Below are positions 37,353 to 48,856 of a DNA stretch of 64,000 bases, piece after piece (within the stretch, counting starts at the first letter, position 1; the number at the start of each line of letters is the position of its first letter). Under the pieces are notes generated by a model, which saw nothing but the letters and a program-made list of their open reading frames with translations, had not been told where the DNA came from and ran no database searches. Both the position numbers and the translations under genes were made by a program. The DNA is from Streptomyces netropsis (GTDB lineage Bacteria > Actinomycetota > Actinomycetes > Streptomycetales > Streptomycetaceae). The DNA lies in the NCBI RefSeq assembly GCF_014203545.1, contig NZ_JACHJG010000003.1, positions 62,001 to 126,000 on the forward strand, read 5' to 3'.

Positions 37353-38927
37353 GTGCGCCACACCTCCCGCATATCCCGCTCCGGTCACCGCCGTGTCGTC
37401 GCCGCCAGCGCCGCCACGGTCGCCGCGGCCCTGCTCGCCACAGGCTTCAGCACCGGATCGGTCCAGGCCGCCGACGCCCCCGGCGCGGGCGACCACACCA
37501 AGACCCTCGGTCTGAGCGGCCAGGAGAAGCTGATCGCCCGTGGCGTCATCACCGACGCGGACGGCACGGTCCACACCCGGTACGAGCGCACCTTCGACGG
37601 TCTGCCGGTGCTCGGTGGCGACCTGATCGTCCACCAGGCCAAGAACGGCAAGGTCGAAGAGGTCACCAAGGCCACCGACGCGGACATCAAGGTCCCCACC
37701 ACCACGCCGAAGATCAAGGCCCCCGCCGCCGAGAAGCACGCGCTCGCCGCGGCGAAGACGGCCGGCGGCAAGACGGCCGAGACCGACAAGGCACCGCGCA
37801 AGGTGATCTGGGCCGCGAGCGGCAAGCCCGTCCTGGCGTACGAGACCGTGGTCACCGGTGTGCAGCACGACGGCACGCCCAGCAAGCTGCACGTCATCAC
37901 CGACGCCACGACCGGCAAGAAGCTCTACGAGTTCCAGGCCGTCGTGACCGGCACCGGCACCGGCCAGTACAGCGGCAAGGTCAAGGTCGGCTCGGTCAAG
38001 AGCGGCAAGTCCTTCCTGCTGAAGGACACCGCGCGCGGCGGCCACATGGTCTACAACCTCAAGCACGCCGAGGACGGCCGGGGCGCCACCTTCACCGACG
38101 CCGACGACATCTGGGGCAACGGCAAGCCGACCATCGCCCAGACCGCCGCCGTCGACGCCCAGTACGGCGCGGCCGTCACCTGGGACTACTACAAGAACGT
38201 GCTGGGCCGTAAGGGCATCAAGAACGACGGCAAGGCCGCCTACTCCCGGGTGCACTACGGCAAGGAGTACGTCAACGCCTTCTGGGACGACGACTGCTTC
38301 TGCATGACCTACGGCGACGGCGAGGGCGACAAGAAGCCCCTCACCTCGATCGACGTCGCGGCCCACGAGATGAGCCACGGCGTCACCTCCGCCACGGCGA
38401 AGCTCAACTACAGCGGCGAGTCCGGCGGCCTCAACGAGGCCACCTCCGACATCTTCGCCGCCGCGACCGAGTTCTACGCCAAGAACGCCGCCGACAAGGG
38501 CGACTACCTGGTCGGCGAGAAGATCGACATCAACGGCGACGGCACCCCGCTGCGCTACATGGACAAGCCCAGCAAGGACGGCGGCTCGCCCGACTACTGG
38601 AACTCCAAGCTCGGCGACCTCGACGTGCACTACTCCTCGGGCGTCGCCAACCACTTCTTCTACCTGCTGTCCGAGGGCAGCGGCAAGAAGACCATCAACG
38701 GCGTCACGTACGACAGCCCGACCAAGGACGGCAAGGCCGTCAAGGGCATCGGCCGGGCCGCCGCCGAGAAGATCTGGTACAAGGCGCTGACCACGTACAT
38801 GACGTCCACGACCAACTACAAGGGCGCCCGCGCGGCGACCCTGAAGGCCGCCAAGGCGCTGTACGGGCAGAACAGCGCCCAGTACAAGGCCGTCGGCGCC
38901 GCCTGGACCGGCGTCAACGTCAAGTGA
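37353..38927 (+). CDS. secreted M4 metalloprotease (thermolysin family)
   Basis: This 524-aa zymogen is a paralogue of the preceding gene. It has a signal peptide (about residues 1-39), prodomain (RYERTFDGLPVLGGDLIV), zinc motif HEMSHGVTS and third ligand in GLNEATSDIF. It ends right after the M4 C-domain, without Ig or P modules. Many blocks are identical between the two, e.g. PRKVIWAASGKPVLAYETVV, which indicates tandem duplication. GTG at 37353 follows GAGGAG by 7 nt. Confidence 0.93.
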   Translation: MRHTSRISRSGHRRVVAASAATVAAALLATGFSTGSVQAADAPGAGDHTKTLGLSGQEKLIARGVITDADGTVHTRYERTFDGLPVLGGDLIVHQAKNGKVEEVTKATDADIKVPTTTPKIKAPAAEKHALAAAKTAGGKTAETDKAPRKVIWAASGKPVLAYETVVTGVQHDGTPSKLHVITDATTGKKLYEFQAVVTGTGTGQYSGKVKVGSVKSGKSFLLKDTARGGHMVYNLKHAEDGRGATFTDADDIWGNGKPTIAQTAAVDAQYGAAVTWDYYKNVLGRKGIKNDGKAAYSRVHYGKEYVNAFWDDDCFCMTYGDGEGDKKPLTSIDVAAHEMSHGVTSATAKLNYSGESGGLNEATSDIFAAATEFYAKNAADKGDYLVGEKIDINGDGTPLRYMDKPSKDGGSPDYWNSKLGDLDVHYSSGVANHFFYLLSEGSGKKTINGVTYDSPTKDGKAVKGIGRAAAEKIWYKALTTYMTSTTNYKGARAATLKAAKALYGQNSAQYKAVGAAWTGVNVK

Positions 38928-38952
38928 CGCGCTGACGCTTCCCTGACCCGGA

Positions 38953-38995
38953 AAGCGCCCGGTGCGCACGGCGGGAGCCGTGCCACCGGGCGCTT
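38953..38995. terminator. bidirectional terminator between the M4 protease and glgP
   Basis: AAGCGCCCGGTG (38953-38964) pairs with CACCGGGCGCTT (38984-38995), continued inside by GCACGGC/GCCGTGC around GGGA. The two genes converge here, so one structure can serve both. Confidence 0.75.
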
Positions 38996-39000
38996 CGCGT

Positions 39001-41628
39001 TCATCGCATCAACACGCCCGCCTTGTCGCCGGAGGACTCCGGCGGCAGCGCCACCAGACCCAGCTCGGCGCCGCTGGCCAGCAGCCGGTGCGCGGGCAGG
39101 ATCCGGACGGTGTAACCGAAGGGGCCCGTGCTGTCGAGGGTCAGTGATCCCTCGTACTGGCGGCGGCCGTCCATCGCCGGGGCGCCCGTGGGCTTGAGCG
39201 GGACGGCGGCGGTCCGGGTGAGCCGGTCGGCGGGGTCGACCCGGCCGGCGACGGCCTGCACCTCCACGTCCGAGGGATCCAGATCGCCGAGGGTGACGCT
39301 CACCCGCAGACAGACCGTGGACCCCAGCTCCGCCGTGCCGTTCAGCGGGCTGTCGGCCACCGTCTCCACATGGTCGACGGCCACCGCCGGCCACGCGGCC
39401 CGTACCCGCGCCTTCCAGTCGGCCAGCTCCCGCGCCGCCTCCGGGAACAGGGCCCGCTGGGCCTCGGCGGCGGGCCCGTAGAGCCGCTCGACATACTCAC
39501 GCACCATGCGCCCCGCGAGCACCTTGGGGCCGAGGGTGCCCAGCGTCCGGCGGACCATCTCGATCCAGCGCCCGGGCAGCCCGCCCGCGCCCCGGTCGTA
39601 GAAGCGCGGCGCGACCCGGTCCTCCAGCAGCTGGTAGAGGGCGGCGGCCTCCACGTCGTCACGGCGGTTCTCGTCCATGGCCGTGCCGTCGGCGGTGGGG
39701 ATCGCCCAGCCGAAGTCCGGCTCGTACCACTCGTCCCACCAGCCGTCGAGGACGGAGAGGTTCAGACAGCCGTTGAGCGCGGCCTTCATGCCGGAGGTGC
39801 CGCACGCCTCCAGGGGGCGCAGCGGGTTGTTCAGCCAGACGTCACAGCCGGGGTAGAGCTTCTGGGCCATCGCCATGCCGTAGTCCGGGAGGAAGACGAC
39901 GCGGTGGCGCACGCGCGGGTCGTCGGTGAAGCGGACGAGCTCCTGGACGAGCCGTTTGCCGCTGTCGTCGGCCGGGTGGGCCTTGCCCGCGACGACGATC
40001 TGGATCGGCCGCTCGGGGTGCAGGAGCAGCCGGGTCAGCCGCTCGCGGTCGCGGAGCATCAGGGTCAGCCGCTTGTACGACGGGACGCGGCGGGCGAAGC
40101 CGATGGTGAGGACGTCGGGGTCGAGCACTCCGTCGATCCAGCCGAGTTCGGCCGTGCCGGCGCCGCGCTGCCGCCAGGAGGCGCGCAGCCGCTCCCGCAC
40201 CTCTTCGACGAGCTGTTCGCGCAGGGTGCGGCGCAGCTCCCAGATGTCGGTGTCGGGAATGTCGGCGACGGTGTCCCAGCGCTGTTTTCCGCCGACGGTC
40301 AGGGCGTCCTCGGCACGGCTCGCGCCGATCTGGCGGGCGCCGAGCCGGAAGACCTCGGGGGCGATCCAGGTGGGGGCGTGGACGCCGTTGGTGATGGCGG
40401 TGATCGGCACCTCCTCGGCGTCGAAGCCCGGCCACAGCCCGGCGAACATCTCCCGGCTGACCTGGCCGTGGAGGGTGGAGACGCCGTTGGCGCGCTGGGC
40501 CAGGCGCAGGCCCATGACCGCCATGTTGAAGAGGTTGGGCTCGCCGCCCGGGTAGGTCTCCAGACCGAGTTCGAGGATCTTGCCGACGTCGATGCCGGGC
40601 AGCTCCCCGCCGTCGCCGAGGTGGCGGGCGACCAGCTCGCGGTCGAAGCGGTCGATGCCGGCGGGCACGGGGGTGTGGGTGGTGAAGACGGCTCCGGCCC
40701 GGACGCTCTCCAGTGCGGAGTCGAAGTCGGCGCCTTGTTCGGCGAGTTCGCGGATGCGTTCCAGGCCGAGGAATCCGGCGTGTCCCTCGTTGGTGTGGAA
40801 GACCTCGGGGGCGGGGTGGCCGGTCAGCCGGCAGTACGTCCGCACGGCGCGGACCCCGCCGATGCCCAGCAGCATCTCCTGGAGCAGCCGGTGCTCGCTG
40901 CCGCCGCCGTAGAGCCGGTCGGTGACGTCGCGCTCGCCCGGTCCGTTCTCCTCGACGTCGGAGTCGAGGAGGAGCAGCGGCACCCGGCCGACCCGGGCCT
41001 GCCAGATGTACGCGCGCAGGGAGCGGCCGCCGGGGAGGGCGAGGGCGACACGGCTGGGGGTTCCGTCGGGCTCGCGGAGCATGGACAGGGGCAGCTCGTC
41101 GGGGTCGAGGAGGGGGTAGGTCTCCTGCTGCCAGCCCTCGCGGGAGAGGGACTGGCGGAAGTAGCCGTGGCGGTAGAGCAGCCCGACGCCGATGAGGGGG
41201 ACGCCGAGGTCGCTGGCCGACTTCAGATGGTCGCCGGCGAGGATGCCGAGACCGCCGCTGTACTGCGGTAGGGCGGCGGTGATGCCGAACTCGGGCGAGA
41301 AGTAGGCGACCGCCTCGGGCAGCCCGGGCGGTTGCTCCTGGTACCAGCGCCGACCGGTGAGATAGTCGTGCAGATCGTCGGCGGCCGCGGCGAGCCGCCG
41401 CCGGAAGCGGCGGTCGTCGGCGAGGGCGGCCAGCCGGGTGGCGGGCACGGCGCCGAGCAGCCGCAGCGGGTCCCCGCCTGCGGCCTGCCAGCCCTCGGGG
41501 TCGACGGACTGGAAGAGCTCGCGGGTCTCGGGGTGCCAGGACCAGCGCAGATTGCGCGCCAGCTCACTGAGCGGTCGTAGGGACTCCGGAAGGACGGGGC
41601 GCACACTGAATCGACGAATGGCCTTCAC
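39001..41628 (-). CDS. glgP: alpha-glucan (glycogen/maltodextrin) phosphorylase
   Basis: This 875-aa GT35 enzyme releases glucose 1-phosphate from alpha-1,4-glucan ends. An N-terminal DUF3417 region precedes the phosphorylase core, as in the actinobacterial/archaeal subfamily. The PLP lysine is K615 in [13 protein letters not shown] at 41628 begins the conserved [15 protein letters not shown]; the in-frame extension upstream to 42660 is antisense to the XRE regulator and rejected. It is divergent from that regulator across a 25-bp palindrome and neighbours the GlgE operon, so synthesis and breakdown genes could be co-controlled. Confidence 0.95.
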   Translation of the reverse strand: MKAIRRFSVRPVLPESLRPLSELARNLRWSWHPETRELFQSVDPEGWQAAGGDPLRLLGAVPATRLAALADDRRFRRRLAAAADDLHDYLTGRRWYQEQPPGLPEAVAYFSPEFGITAALPQYSGGLGILAGDHLKSASDLGVPLIGVGLLYRHGYFRQSLSREGWQQETYPLLDPDELPLSMLREPDGTPSRVALALPGGRSLRAYIWQARVGRVPLLLLDSDVEENGPGERDVTDRLYGGGSEHRLLQEMLLGIGGVRAVRTYCRLTGHPAPEVFHTNEGHAGFLGLERIRELAEQGADFDSALESVRAGAVFTTHTPVPAGIDRFDRELVARHLGDGGELPGIDVGKILELGLETYPGGEPNLFNMAVMGLRLAQRANGVSTLHGQVSREMFAGLWPGFDAEEVPITAITNGVHAPTWIAPEVFRLGARQIGASRAEDALTVGGKQRWDTVADIPDTDIWELRRTLREQLVEEVRERLRASWRQRGAGTAELGWIDGVLDPDVLTIGFARRVPSYKRLTLMLRDRERLTRLLLHPERPIQIVVAGKAHPADDSGKRLVQELVRFTDDPRVRHRVVFLPDYGMAMAQKLYPGCDVWLNNPLRPLEACGTSGMKAALNGCLNLSVLDGWWDEWYEPDFGWAIPTADGTAMDENRRDDVEAAALYQLLEDRVAPRFYDRGAGGLPGRWIEMVRRTLGTLGPKVLAGRMVREYVERLYGPAAEAQRALFPEAARELADWKARVRAAWPAVAVDHVETVADSPLNGTAELGSTVCLRVSVTLGDLDPSDVEVQAVAGRVDPADRLTRTAAVPLKPTGAPAMDGRRQYEGSLTLDSTGPFGYTVRILPAHRLLASGAELGLVALPPESSGDKAGVLMR

Positions 41629-41664
41629 CCCCACGACGGTAGCGGCGCGGCCCCCCGGGTTTCC

Positions 41665-41704
41665 GGCAGTGACGCCAACTGCCTGCCCCTGACAGGGGCA
41701 GGCA
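41665..41704. promoter_or_regulatory. perfect palindrome and overlapping inverted repeat between glgP and the XRE regulator
   Basis: TGCCTGCCCCTG (41680-41691), A, CAGGGGCAGGCA (41693-41704) is a 25-bp perfect palindrome. A second inverted repeat GGCAGT-N7-ACTGCC (41665-41683) overlaps its left end. Both lie in the 108-nt gap between divergent starts (41628 and 41737). They look like operator sites, most simply for the adjacent XRE protein. A leader hairpin is the alternative. Confidence 0.55.
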
Positions 41705-41736
41705 ACGGGCGTGCGCCGTGTTGTTGACTGGAACGT

Positions 41737-42708
41737 ATGAACACACCTGGCGAGTTGGGAAGCTTCCTCCGTACGCGCCGTGCCCGGTTGCAGCCGGAGG
41801 ACGTCGGTCTCGTGTCGTACGGGGCGCGCCGGCGCGTGCCCGGGCTGCGGCGCGAGGAGCTGGCGCAGCTGGCGGGCGTGAGCGTCGCGTATTACACCCG
41901 TTTGGAGCAGGGCCAGTCGGGCAACGCCTCGGACGGCGTCCTGGACGCGATCGCGCGGGCGCTGCGGCTGACCCCCGACGAGCACGATCATCTGCGGAAT
42001 CTGGCCCGGCCGGGGCGGGCCGGGCGGCGGCCGGCGCCCCGGGTGGAGACGGCCGGGCCGGGGGTGCGGCAGCTGGTCGCGGCCATGGAGGGGGTGCCGG
42101 CGATCATCGTCGACCTCCGCTACGACGTGCTGGGCTGGAACGCCCTGGGGCACGCGCTGCTGGCGGGGCATCTGGCCGCCGACGCCCCGGCGCGCCCGGC
42201 CGACCGGCCCAATACGCAGCGGTTGTTCTTCCTGGACCCGCACGCGCGCGAGCTGTACCCGCAGTGGGACACGGAGGCGCGGCGGGCGGTGTCCTCGCTG
42301 CGGCTGGCGGCGGGCGAGCACCCGGAGGACCGTGGGCTGGCGGAGCTGATCGGGGAGCTGACGATGAAGAGCCCGGAGTTCGCGGCGCTCTGGGCCCGGC
42401 ATCCGGTACGGGCGTGCACGTCGGGGGTGAAGGACTTTCATCACCCGTTGGTGGGACGGATGTCGCTGTCGTTCGAGATGCTGCGGTTGCCGGACTCGGG
42501 CGGTCAGGGGGTGGTGGCGTTCAGCGCCGAGCCGGGTTCGGCGTCGGAGGCGGCGCTGCGGCTGCTCGCGTCGGCGACCGGGCCGAGCCCGGCCAGGGCG
42601 ACCGGGGCGAGCGCCGGGTCCGGCACGGAAACAAGCGCGGAAACCGGCACCGGTCCGCATGGTGGACAGGACCGGCCGGCCGAACGGGGGCGGCCGATCA
42701 CCGGCTGA
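41737..42708 (+). CDS. XRE-family regulator with MmyB-like ligand domain
   Basis: This 323-aa DNA-binding protein has an N-terminal helix-turn-helix (LGSFLRTRRARLQPEDVGL to LRREELAQLAGVSVAYYTRLEQG) followed by the MmyB-like ligand-binding domain (GVPAIIVDLRYDVLGWNALGHALL to FHHPLVGRMSLSFEML). In relatives that domain binds fatty-acid-like ligands. The C-terminal 40 residues are Gly/Thr/Ser-rich and probably disordered. It sits between glgP and glgE, but MmyB-type regulators in Streptomyces often control an adjacent SDR or oxidoreductase, and none adjoins here. A glucan-related target is therefore a guess based on position. Confidence 0.85.
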   Translation: MNTPGELGSFLRTRRARLQPEDVGLVSYGARRRVPGLRREELAQLAGVSVAYYTRLEQGQSGNASDGVLDAIARALRLTPDEHDHLRNLARPGRAGRRPAPRVETAGPGVRQLVAAMEGVPAIIVDLRYDVLGWNALGHALLAGHLAADAPARPADRPNTQRLFFLDPHARELYPQWDTEARRAVSSLRLAAGEHPEDRGLAELIGELTMKSPEFAALWARHPVRACTSGVKDFHHPLVGRMSLSFEMLRLPDSGGQGVVAFSAEPGSASEAALRLLASATGPSPARATGASAGSGTETSAETGTGPHGGQDRPAERGRPITG

Positions 42709-43088
42709 TGCGCTGGTACGAGGCGGAACTACGCCGCGCGTACAGCAGGGGTGCGGGCGGCGAAATCCCGCTACGGCTGCCGGTGAGGAGGCCGGGGCGC
42801 CGTTCCCCCGATCGGCGGCCGCTTACCCCGTTTCGTCACGTTGCACACGATCGGCCGACGGAGGAGACTCCCTACGGGTGACGCGATCCGGCCGACCTCC
42901 TCAGCTGGTGCCACGGGATCTACGCACCGGCAGTTCGCACGGTCCGGGCATGCCCGGCCGGGGCTGGTGGGAAAGCTCAACCGGTATGCAGCCCGTCATG
43001 CGTCCGTCGGCTCGGTCACGGCTCCGTTCTCCACGCCCTCGCTTCCGTCCACCCGAGTGAACCCGGGCCAGCGCGGACAGGAGCAGTC
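42709..43088. other. 380-nt region upstream of glgE
   Basis: No gene is supported. CGGCCGAC occurs twice (42853 and 42891 areas) with a GAGGAG/CTCCTC pair between, forming at best a weak fold. The promoter of the glgE operon must lie here but I could not assign boxes. Confidence 0.4.
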
Positions 43089-45166
43089 ATGCGCGCAGCC
43101 AGCCGACTGCCGACGGAGCAGATAGAAAGTACAGAACCCGCCACACCCTCAGATTCCGTCGAACCTCCAGGTGATCCCATGATCGGTCGCATCCCCGTCC
43201 TGGACCTCGGGCCGCTCGTCGACTGCGGTCGCAGACCGGCCAAGGCGGTGGTGGGCGAGACCTTCCAGGTCACGGCCACCGTGTTCCGCGAGGGCCACGA
43301 GGCGTTGGGTGCCAATGTGGTGCTGCGCGACCCGGCCGGCCGCTCGGGCCCCTGGGCCCCGATGCGGGAGCTGGCGCCGGGCACCGACCGCTGGGGGGCG
43401 GAGGTCACCCCGGACACCGAGGGCCGTTGGACGTACGCGGTCGAGGCGTGGAGCGATCCGGTGGCCACCTGGCGGCACCAGGCACGGATCAAGATCCCGG
43501 CGGGGATCGACACCGAGCTGGTCCTGGAGGAGGGCGCCCTGCTCTACGAGCGGGCCGCCTCCGGGGTGCCGAAGAGCGACGGCCGGGAGACGGTGCTGGC
43601 CGCGGCCGACGCGCTGCGCGACCGGCACCGGCAGGTCGCCGACCGGCTCGCGGCCGCCCTCACCCCGGCCGTGACCGCGGCCCTGACCTGCTATCCGTTG
43701 CGTGAACTGGTCACCAGCTCGCGGTCGCTGCCGCTGCTCGTCGAGCGGGAGCGGGCGCTGTTCGGCTCGTGGTACGAGCTGTTCCCGCGCTCGGAGGGCG
43801 CGACGTCGGCAGGCGGCAGGCCGCGGTCGGGTACGTTCCGTACGGCCGCCCGGCGGTTGCCCGCGGTGGCGGCGATGGGGTTCGACGTGGTGTATCTGCC
43901 GCCGATCCACCCCATCGGCACCTCCTTCCGCAAGGGCCCCAACAACGCGCTGTCCGCGGGCCCGCACGACGTGGGCAGCCCCTGGGCGATCGGCTCGGCC
44001 GAGGGCGGGCACGACGCGATCCACCCGGACCTCGGCACGTTCGAGGACTTCGACCACTTCGTGTCGTGCGCCCGCGATCTGCGCATGGAGGTCGCGCTCG
44101 ACTTCGCCCTGCAGTGCTCCCCCGACCATCCGTGGGTGGCGAAGCACCCCGAGTGGTTCCACCACCGGGCGGACGGTTCGATCGCGCACGCCGAGAACCC
44201 GCCGAAGAAGTACCAGGACATCTACCCCCTCGCGTTCGACGAGGACTTCGACGGCCTCGTCGCCGAGACGCTGCGGGTGCTGCGGGTGTGGATGGACCGC
44301 GGCATCCGGATCTTCCGGGTCGACAATCCGCACACCAAGCCGGTGGTCTTCTGGGAGAAGGTCATCGCCGAGGTGGGGCGCACCGACCCCGATGTCGTCT
44401 TCCTCGCCGAGGCGTTCACCCGCCCCGCGATGATGCGTACCCTGGGCGCGATCGGCTTCCAGCAGTCGTACACCTACTTCACGTGGCGCAACGACAAGCG
44501 TGAACTCACCGACTATCTGCGGGAGCTGTCGGGCGAGTCCGCGGCCGTCATGCGGCCCAACCTCTTCGTGAACACGCCCGACATCCTGCACGCCTATCTC
44601 CAGGACGGCGGCCGCGCGGCCTTCGAGATCCGAGCCGTGCTCGCCGCGACCCTCTCCCCCAGCTGGGGTGTCTACGCGGGCTACGAGCTGTGCGAGAACA
44701 CCCCGGTGCGCGCGGGCAGCGAGGAGTACCTGGACTCCGAGAAGTACCAGCTGCGGCCGCGCGACTGGGAGGCCGCCGAGCACGAGGGGCGCTCCCTGGC
44801 CCCGCTGCTCACCGCGCTGAACCGGCTGCGACGGCGGCAGCCGGCCCTGCGCCAACTGCGGAACTTGCGCTTCCATGACGCCGACAACGACGCCGTCATC
44901 GCCTACTCGAAGCGCACGGCAAGCTCCTGCGTCCTCACGGTCGTCAACCTCGACCCCCACCACACCCAGGAGGCCACGGTCTCGTTGGACATGCCGGAAC
45001 TCGGCCTCGAATGGCACGAGTCCGTCCCGGTGCGCGACGAGCTCACCGGAGAGACCTATCACTGGGGCAGGGACAACTATGTGCGCCTCGAGCCGGGCCG
45101 TTCCATCGCGCCCGCGCACGTGTTCTCGCTGCGACCGTCCTCACCGATCGGAGGGTCACCCACATC

Positions 45167-45170
<4 letters not shown>
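43089..45170 (+). CDS. glgE: alpha-1,4-glucan:maltose-1-phosphate maltosyltransferase
   Basis: This 693-aa GH13_3 enzyme adds maltosyl units from maltose 1-phosphate to glucan chains, the polymerising step of the GlgE pathway. An N-terminal DUF3416/beta domain ([21 protein letters not shown]) precedes the barrel. Nucleophile D412 ([10 protein letters not shown]) and acid/base E441 (FLAEAF) are 29 residues apart, as D394 and E423 are in S. coelicolor GlgE. AGGAG precedes the ATG by 6 nt. The stop overlaps treS (ATGA). In Streptomyces the product is a linear glucan branched by GlgB and linked to sporulation. Confidence 0.97.
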
Positions 45171-46897
<1,727 letters not shown>

Positions 46898-46905
46898 ACC
46901 CGCCC

Positions 46906-46950
46906 CCGTGCGCGGCGGTCACGGTCGTCCGACCGCGCACGGACGGTTTT
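46906..46950 (+). terminator. intrinsic terminator after treS
   Basis: CCGTGCGCGG (46906-46915) pairs with CCGCGCACGG (46933-46942), and GGTTTTCCC follows. This splits the GlgE gene block into glgE-treS and mak-glgB transcripts, or makes the second pair partially read-through. Confidence 0.65.
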
Positions 46951-46995
46951 CCCTTCCGGGCCCTGGGCACCCTCACTACTACGCACGGACCCGGG

Positions 46996-47029
46996 TCGAC
47001 CGCGTCGACACCGCTCGACACCGTTCGAC
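46996..47029 (+). repeat. phased TCGAC repeats upstream of mak
   Basis: TCGAC occurs at 46996, 47005, 47015 and 47025, the last three within TCGACACCG or TCGACACAC units of 10 nt. The near-helical spacing in an otherwise promoter-bearing 317-nt gap suggests an operator array. The rest of 46898-47214 holds the treS terminator and no gene. Confidence 0.45.
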
Positions 47030-47214
47030 ACACGCAGACTCCGCCACACGTGGCCGCACAGTCCGCAGAAGCCAGCGACACCGCACACAGGGGCCTCAGG
47101 CGCTGACCGTACGGACGATCCTCGCCCGACACGTCCCGCACCGCGCACGGTCAAAGCCGCAATCCGGGACACTTTGCCCTACCTGTCGTGTGCCCGGGGA
47201 AAGGACGCGACGCC

Positions 47215-48789
47215 ATGTCGGACGCTGCACCGTCCCGCCGGGGGGCGCCTCCCGGTCCTCTGCCGTCCGCGGCCCGGGCCACCGCCGCGCGGCCTGCGGC
47301 GCCCCCCGCCGACGGGGGGCTGCTCGGCTCGCTGGCCCCGCTGCTCTCGGAATGGCTGCCCCGGCAGCGCTGGTTCGCGGGCAAGGGCCGCCCGATCACC
47401 GGCTTCACGCTCGTCGCGGCCACCGAACTGCTGCCGGCCCCGGCCGGCGGCACCGCCCCCGGCCTGGTCCATCTGCTCGTCCGCGCGCAGCAGCTGGGGT
47501 CCACGGGCCCCGGCGGCGCCCCGGCGCGCGGCACCGACGACTGCTATCAGCTGCTCCTCGGTGTCCAGGACGTCCTGCCCCCACAGCTCGCGCCCGCCCT
47601 GATCGGCCGCCCCGCGGGCGGACCGCTGCACGGCCGCGTCGTCTACGAGGGCCTCGCCGACCCCCGTCTCGCGGCCGTGGTCCTGGAGCGGCTGCGGCTG
47701 CCGGGACGCCTGGGGCCGCTGCGCTTCGCCCGGGAGGAGGGGACCGTCATCGCCGCGGGCCTCGCGCCCCGGCTGCTCGGCTCGGAGCAGTCCAACTCCT
47801 CGGTCGTTTACGGCGAAACGTATATCCTCAAGCTCTTCCGCCGCGTCTGCCCCGGCACCAATCCCGATCTCGAACTGCCGCGCGCGCTCGCCGGCGCGGG
47901 CTGCCGGCGGGTGCCGACGCCCGCCGCCTGGTTCGAGGCGGACTTGACCAGGCTGACCGGGCCGGCCGGGCTGCCCGGCACCGGCGGCGAGCCGATGACG
48001 CTCGGTGTGCTCCAGCCCTTCCTGCCCGGTTCGGCCGACGGCTGGCAACTGGCCCTGGGCGCCCTGGCCGTACGGGCCGACTTCACCGCCTCCGCCCGGG
48101 CCCTCGGGCACGCCACGGCCGAGGTGCACGGCGCGCTCGCGGAGGCGCTGCCCACCGTCGTCCTGCGCCGCCCCCAGCTGGAGCGGCTCGCCGGCGCCAT
48201 GACCCAGCGCCTGGACGCCGCCGCCGACGCGGTCCCCGCCCTGCGCCCCTACCGGGCCGCGCTGCGCGGGGCGTACGAGGAGCTCGCGGCGCTCGGCCGG
48301 GCCGGGCGCACCTGGTCCGCGCAGCGCATCCACGGTGATCTGCACCTGGGGCAGACGCTGCGGACGGCCTCGGACGGCCGCTGGTCCCTCATCGACTTCG
48401 AGGGTGAGCCCGCGCGTCCGCTGGCCGAGCGCCGCAGGCCGCAGCCCGTCGCCCGGGACATCGCGGGCATGCTGCGCTCCTTCGACTACGCGGCGGCGGT
48501 GGGCCGGGCGGCCGGCACCGCCTGGTCGGACCGGGCCCGGGCCGCGTTCTGCGAGGGCTACGCCACGGTCCACGGCGACCCCCGCGAGGAGCCGCGGCTG
48601 CTGCGCGCCCACGAGACGGACAAGGCCGTCTACGAAGTCCTCTACGAGGCCCGGCACCGCCCCGACTGGCTCCCGGTCCCGATGGCCGCGATCCGGCGGC
48701 TCGCGGAGGTACCGGCGGAGGGCGGCGCGCCCACCGACCCGTCCTCGGGCGGCGGCGACCTGCGGCCCGGCCCGAGGAATCCCGTATGA
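47215..48789 (+). CDS. mak: maltokinase (Pep2)
   Basis: This 524-aa kinase phosphorylates maltose with ATP to give maltose 1-phosphate for GlgE. The N-terminal cap ([17 protein letters not shown]) and the aminoglycoside-phosphotransferase-like catalytic motifs ([12 protein letters not shown] and [12 protein letters not shown]) are present. The first 40 residues are Ala/Pro-rich and disordered. ATG at 47215 was chosen over an in-frame start at 47188 because AAAGGA lies about 9 nt upstream. glgB follows after 67 nt. Confidence 0.93.
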   Translation: MSDAAPSRRGAPPGPLPSAARATAARPAAPPADGGLLGSLAPLLSEWLPRQRWFAGKGRPITGFTLVAATELLPAPAGGTAPGLVHLLVRAQQLGSTGPGGAPARGTDDCYQLLLGVQDVLPPQLAPALIGRPAGGPLHGRVVYEGLADPRLAAVVLERLRLPGRLGPLRFAREEGTVIAAGLAPRLLGSEQSNSSVVYGETYILKLFRRVCPGTNPDLELPRALAGAGCRRVPTPAAWFEADLTRLTGPAGLPGTGGEPMTLGVLQPFLPGSADGWQLALGALAVRADFTASARALGHATAEVHGALAEALPTVVLRRPQLERLAGAMTQRLDAAADAVPALRPYRAALRGAYEELAALGRAGRTWSAQRIHGDLHLGQTLRTASDGRWSLIDFEGEPARPLAERRRPQPVARDIAGMLRSFDYAAAVGRAAGTAWSDRARAAFCEGYATVHGDPREEPRLLRAHETDKAVYEVLYEARHRPDWLPVPMAAIRRLAEVPAEGGAPTDPSSGGGDLRPGPRNPV

Positions 48790-48856
48790 CCCACCGACCC
48801 GCAAGCCAGATCCGCCCCCGGCCGACCGTCCGGGGGACACCGAGGAGGACCGCCCC

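Noticed and set aside
41629..42660. N-terminal extension of glgP by 344 residues
   Set aside because: It runs antisense through the XRE regulator and is compositionally non-coding; the conserved phosphorylase N-terminus begins at 41628.
42853..42905. CGGCCGAC direct repeat with GAGGAG/CTCCTC pairing upstream of glgE
   Set aside because: Pairing is only six base pairs over a long loop and the repeat is common in this GC-rich sequence.
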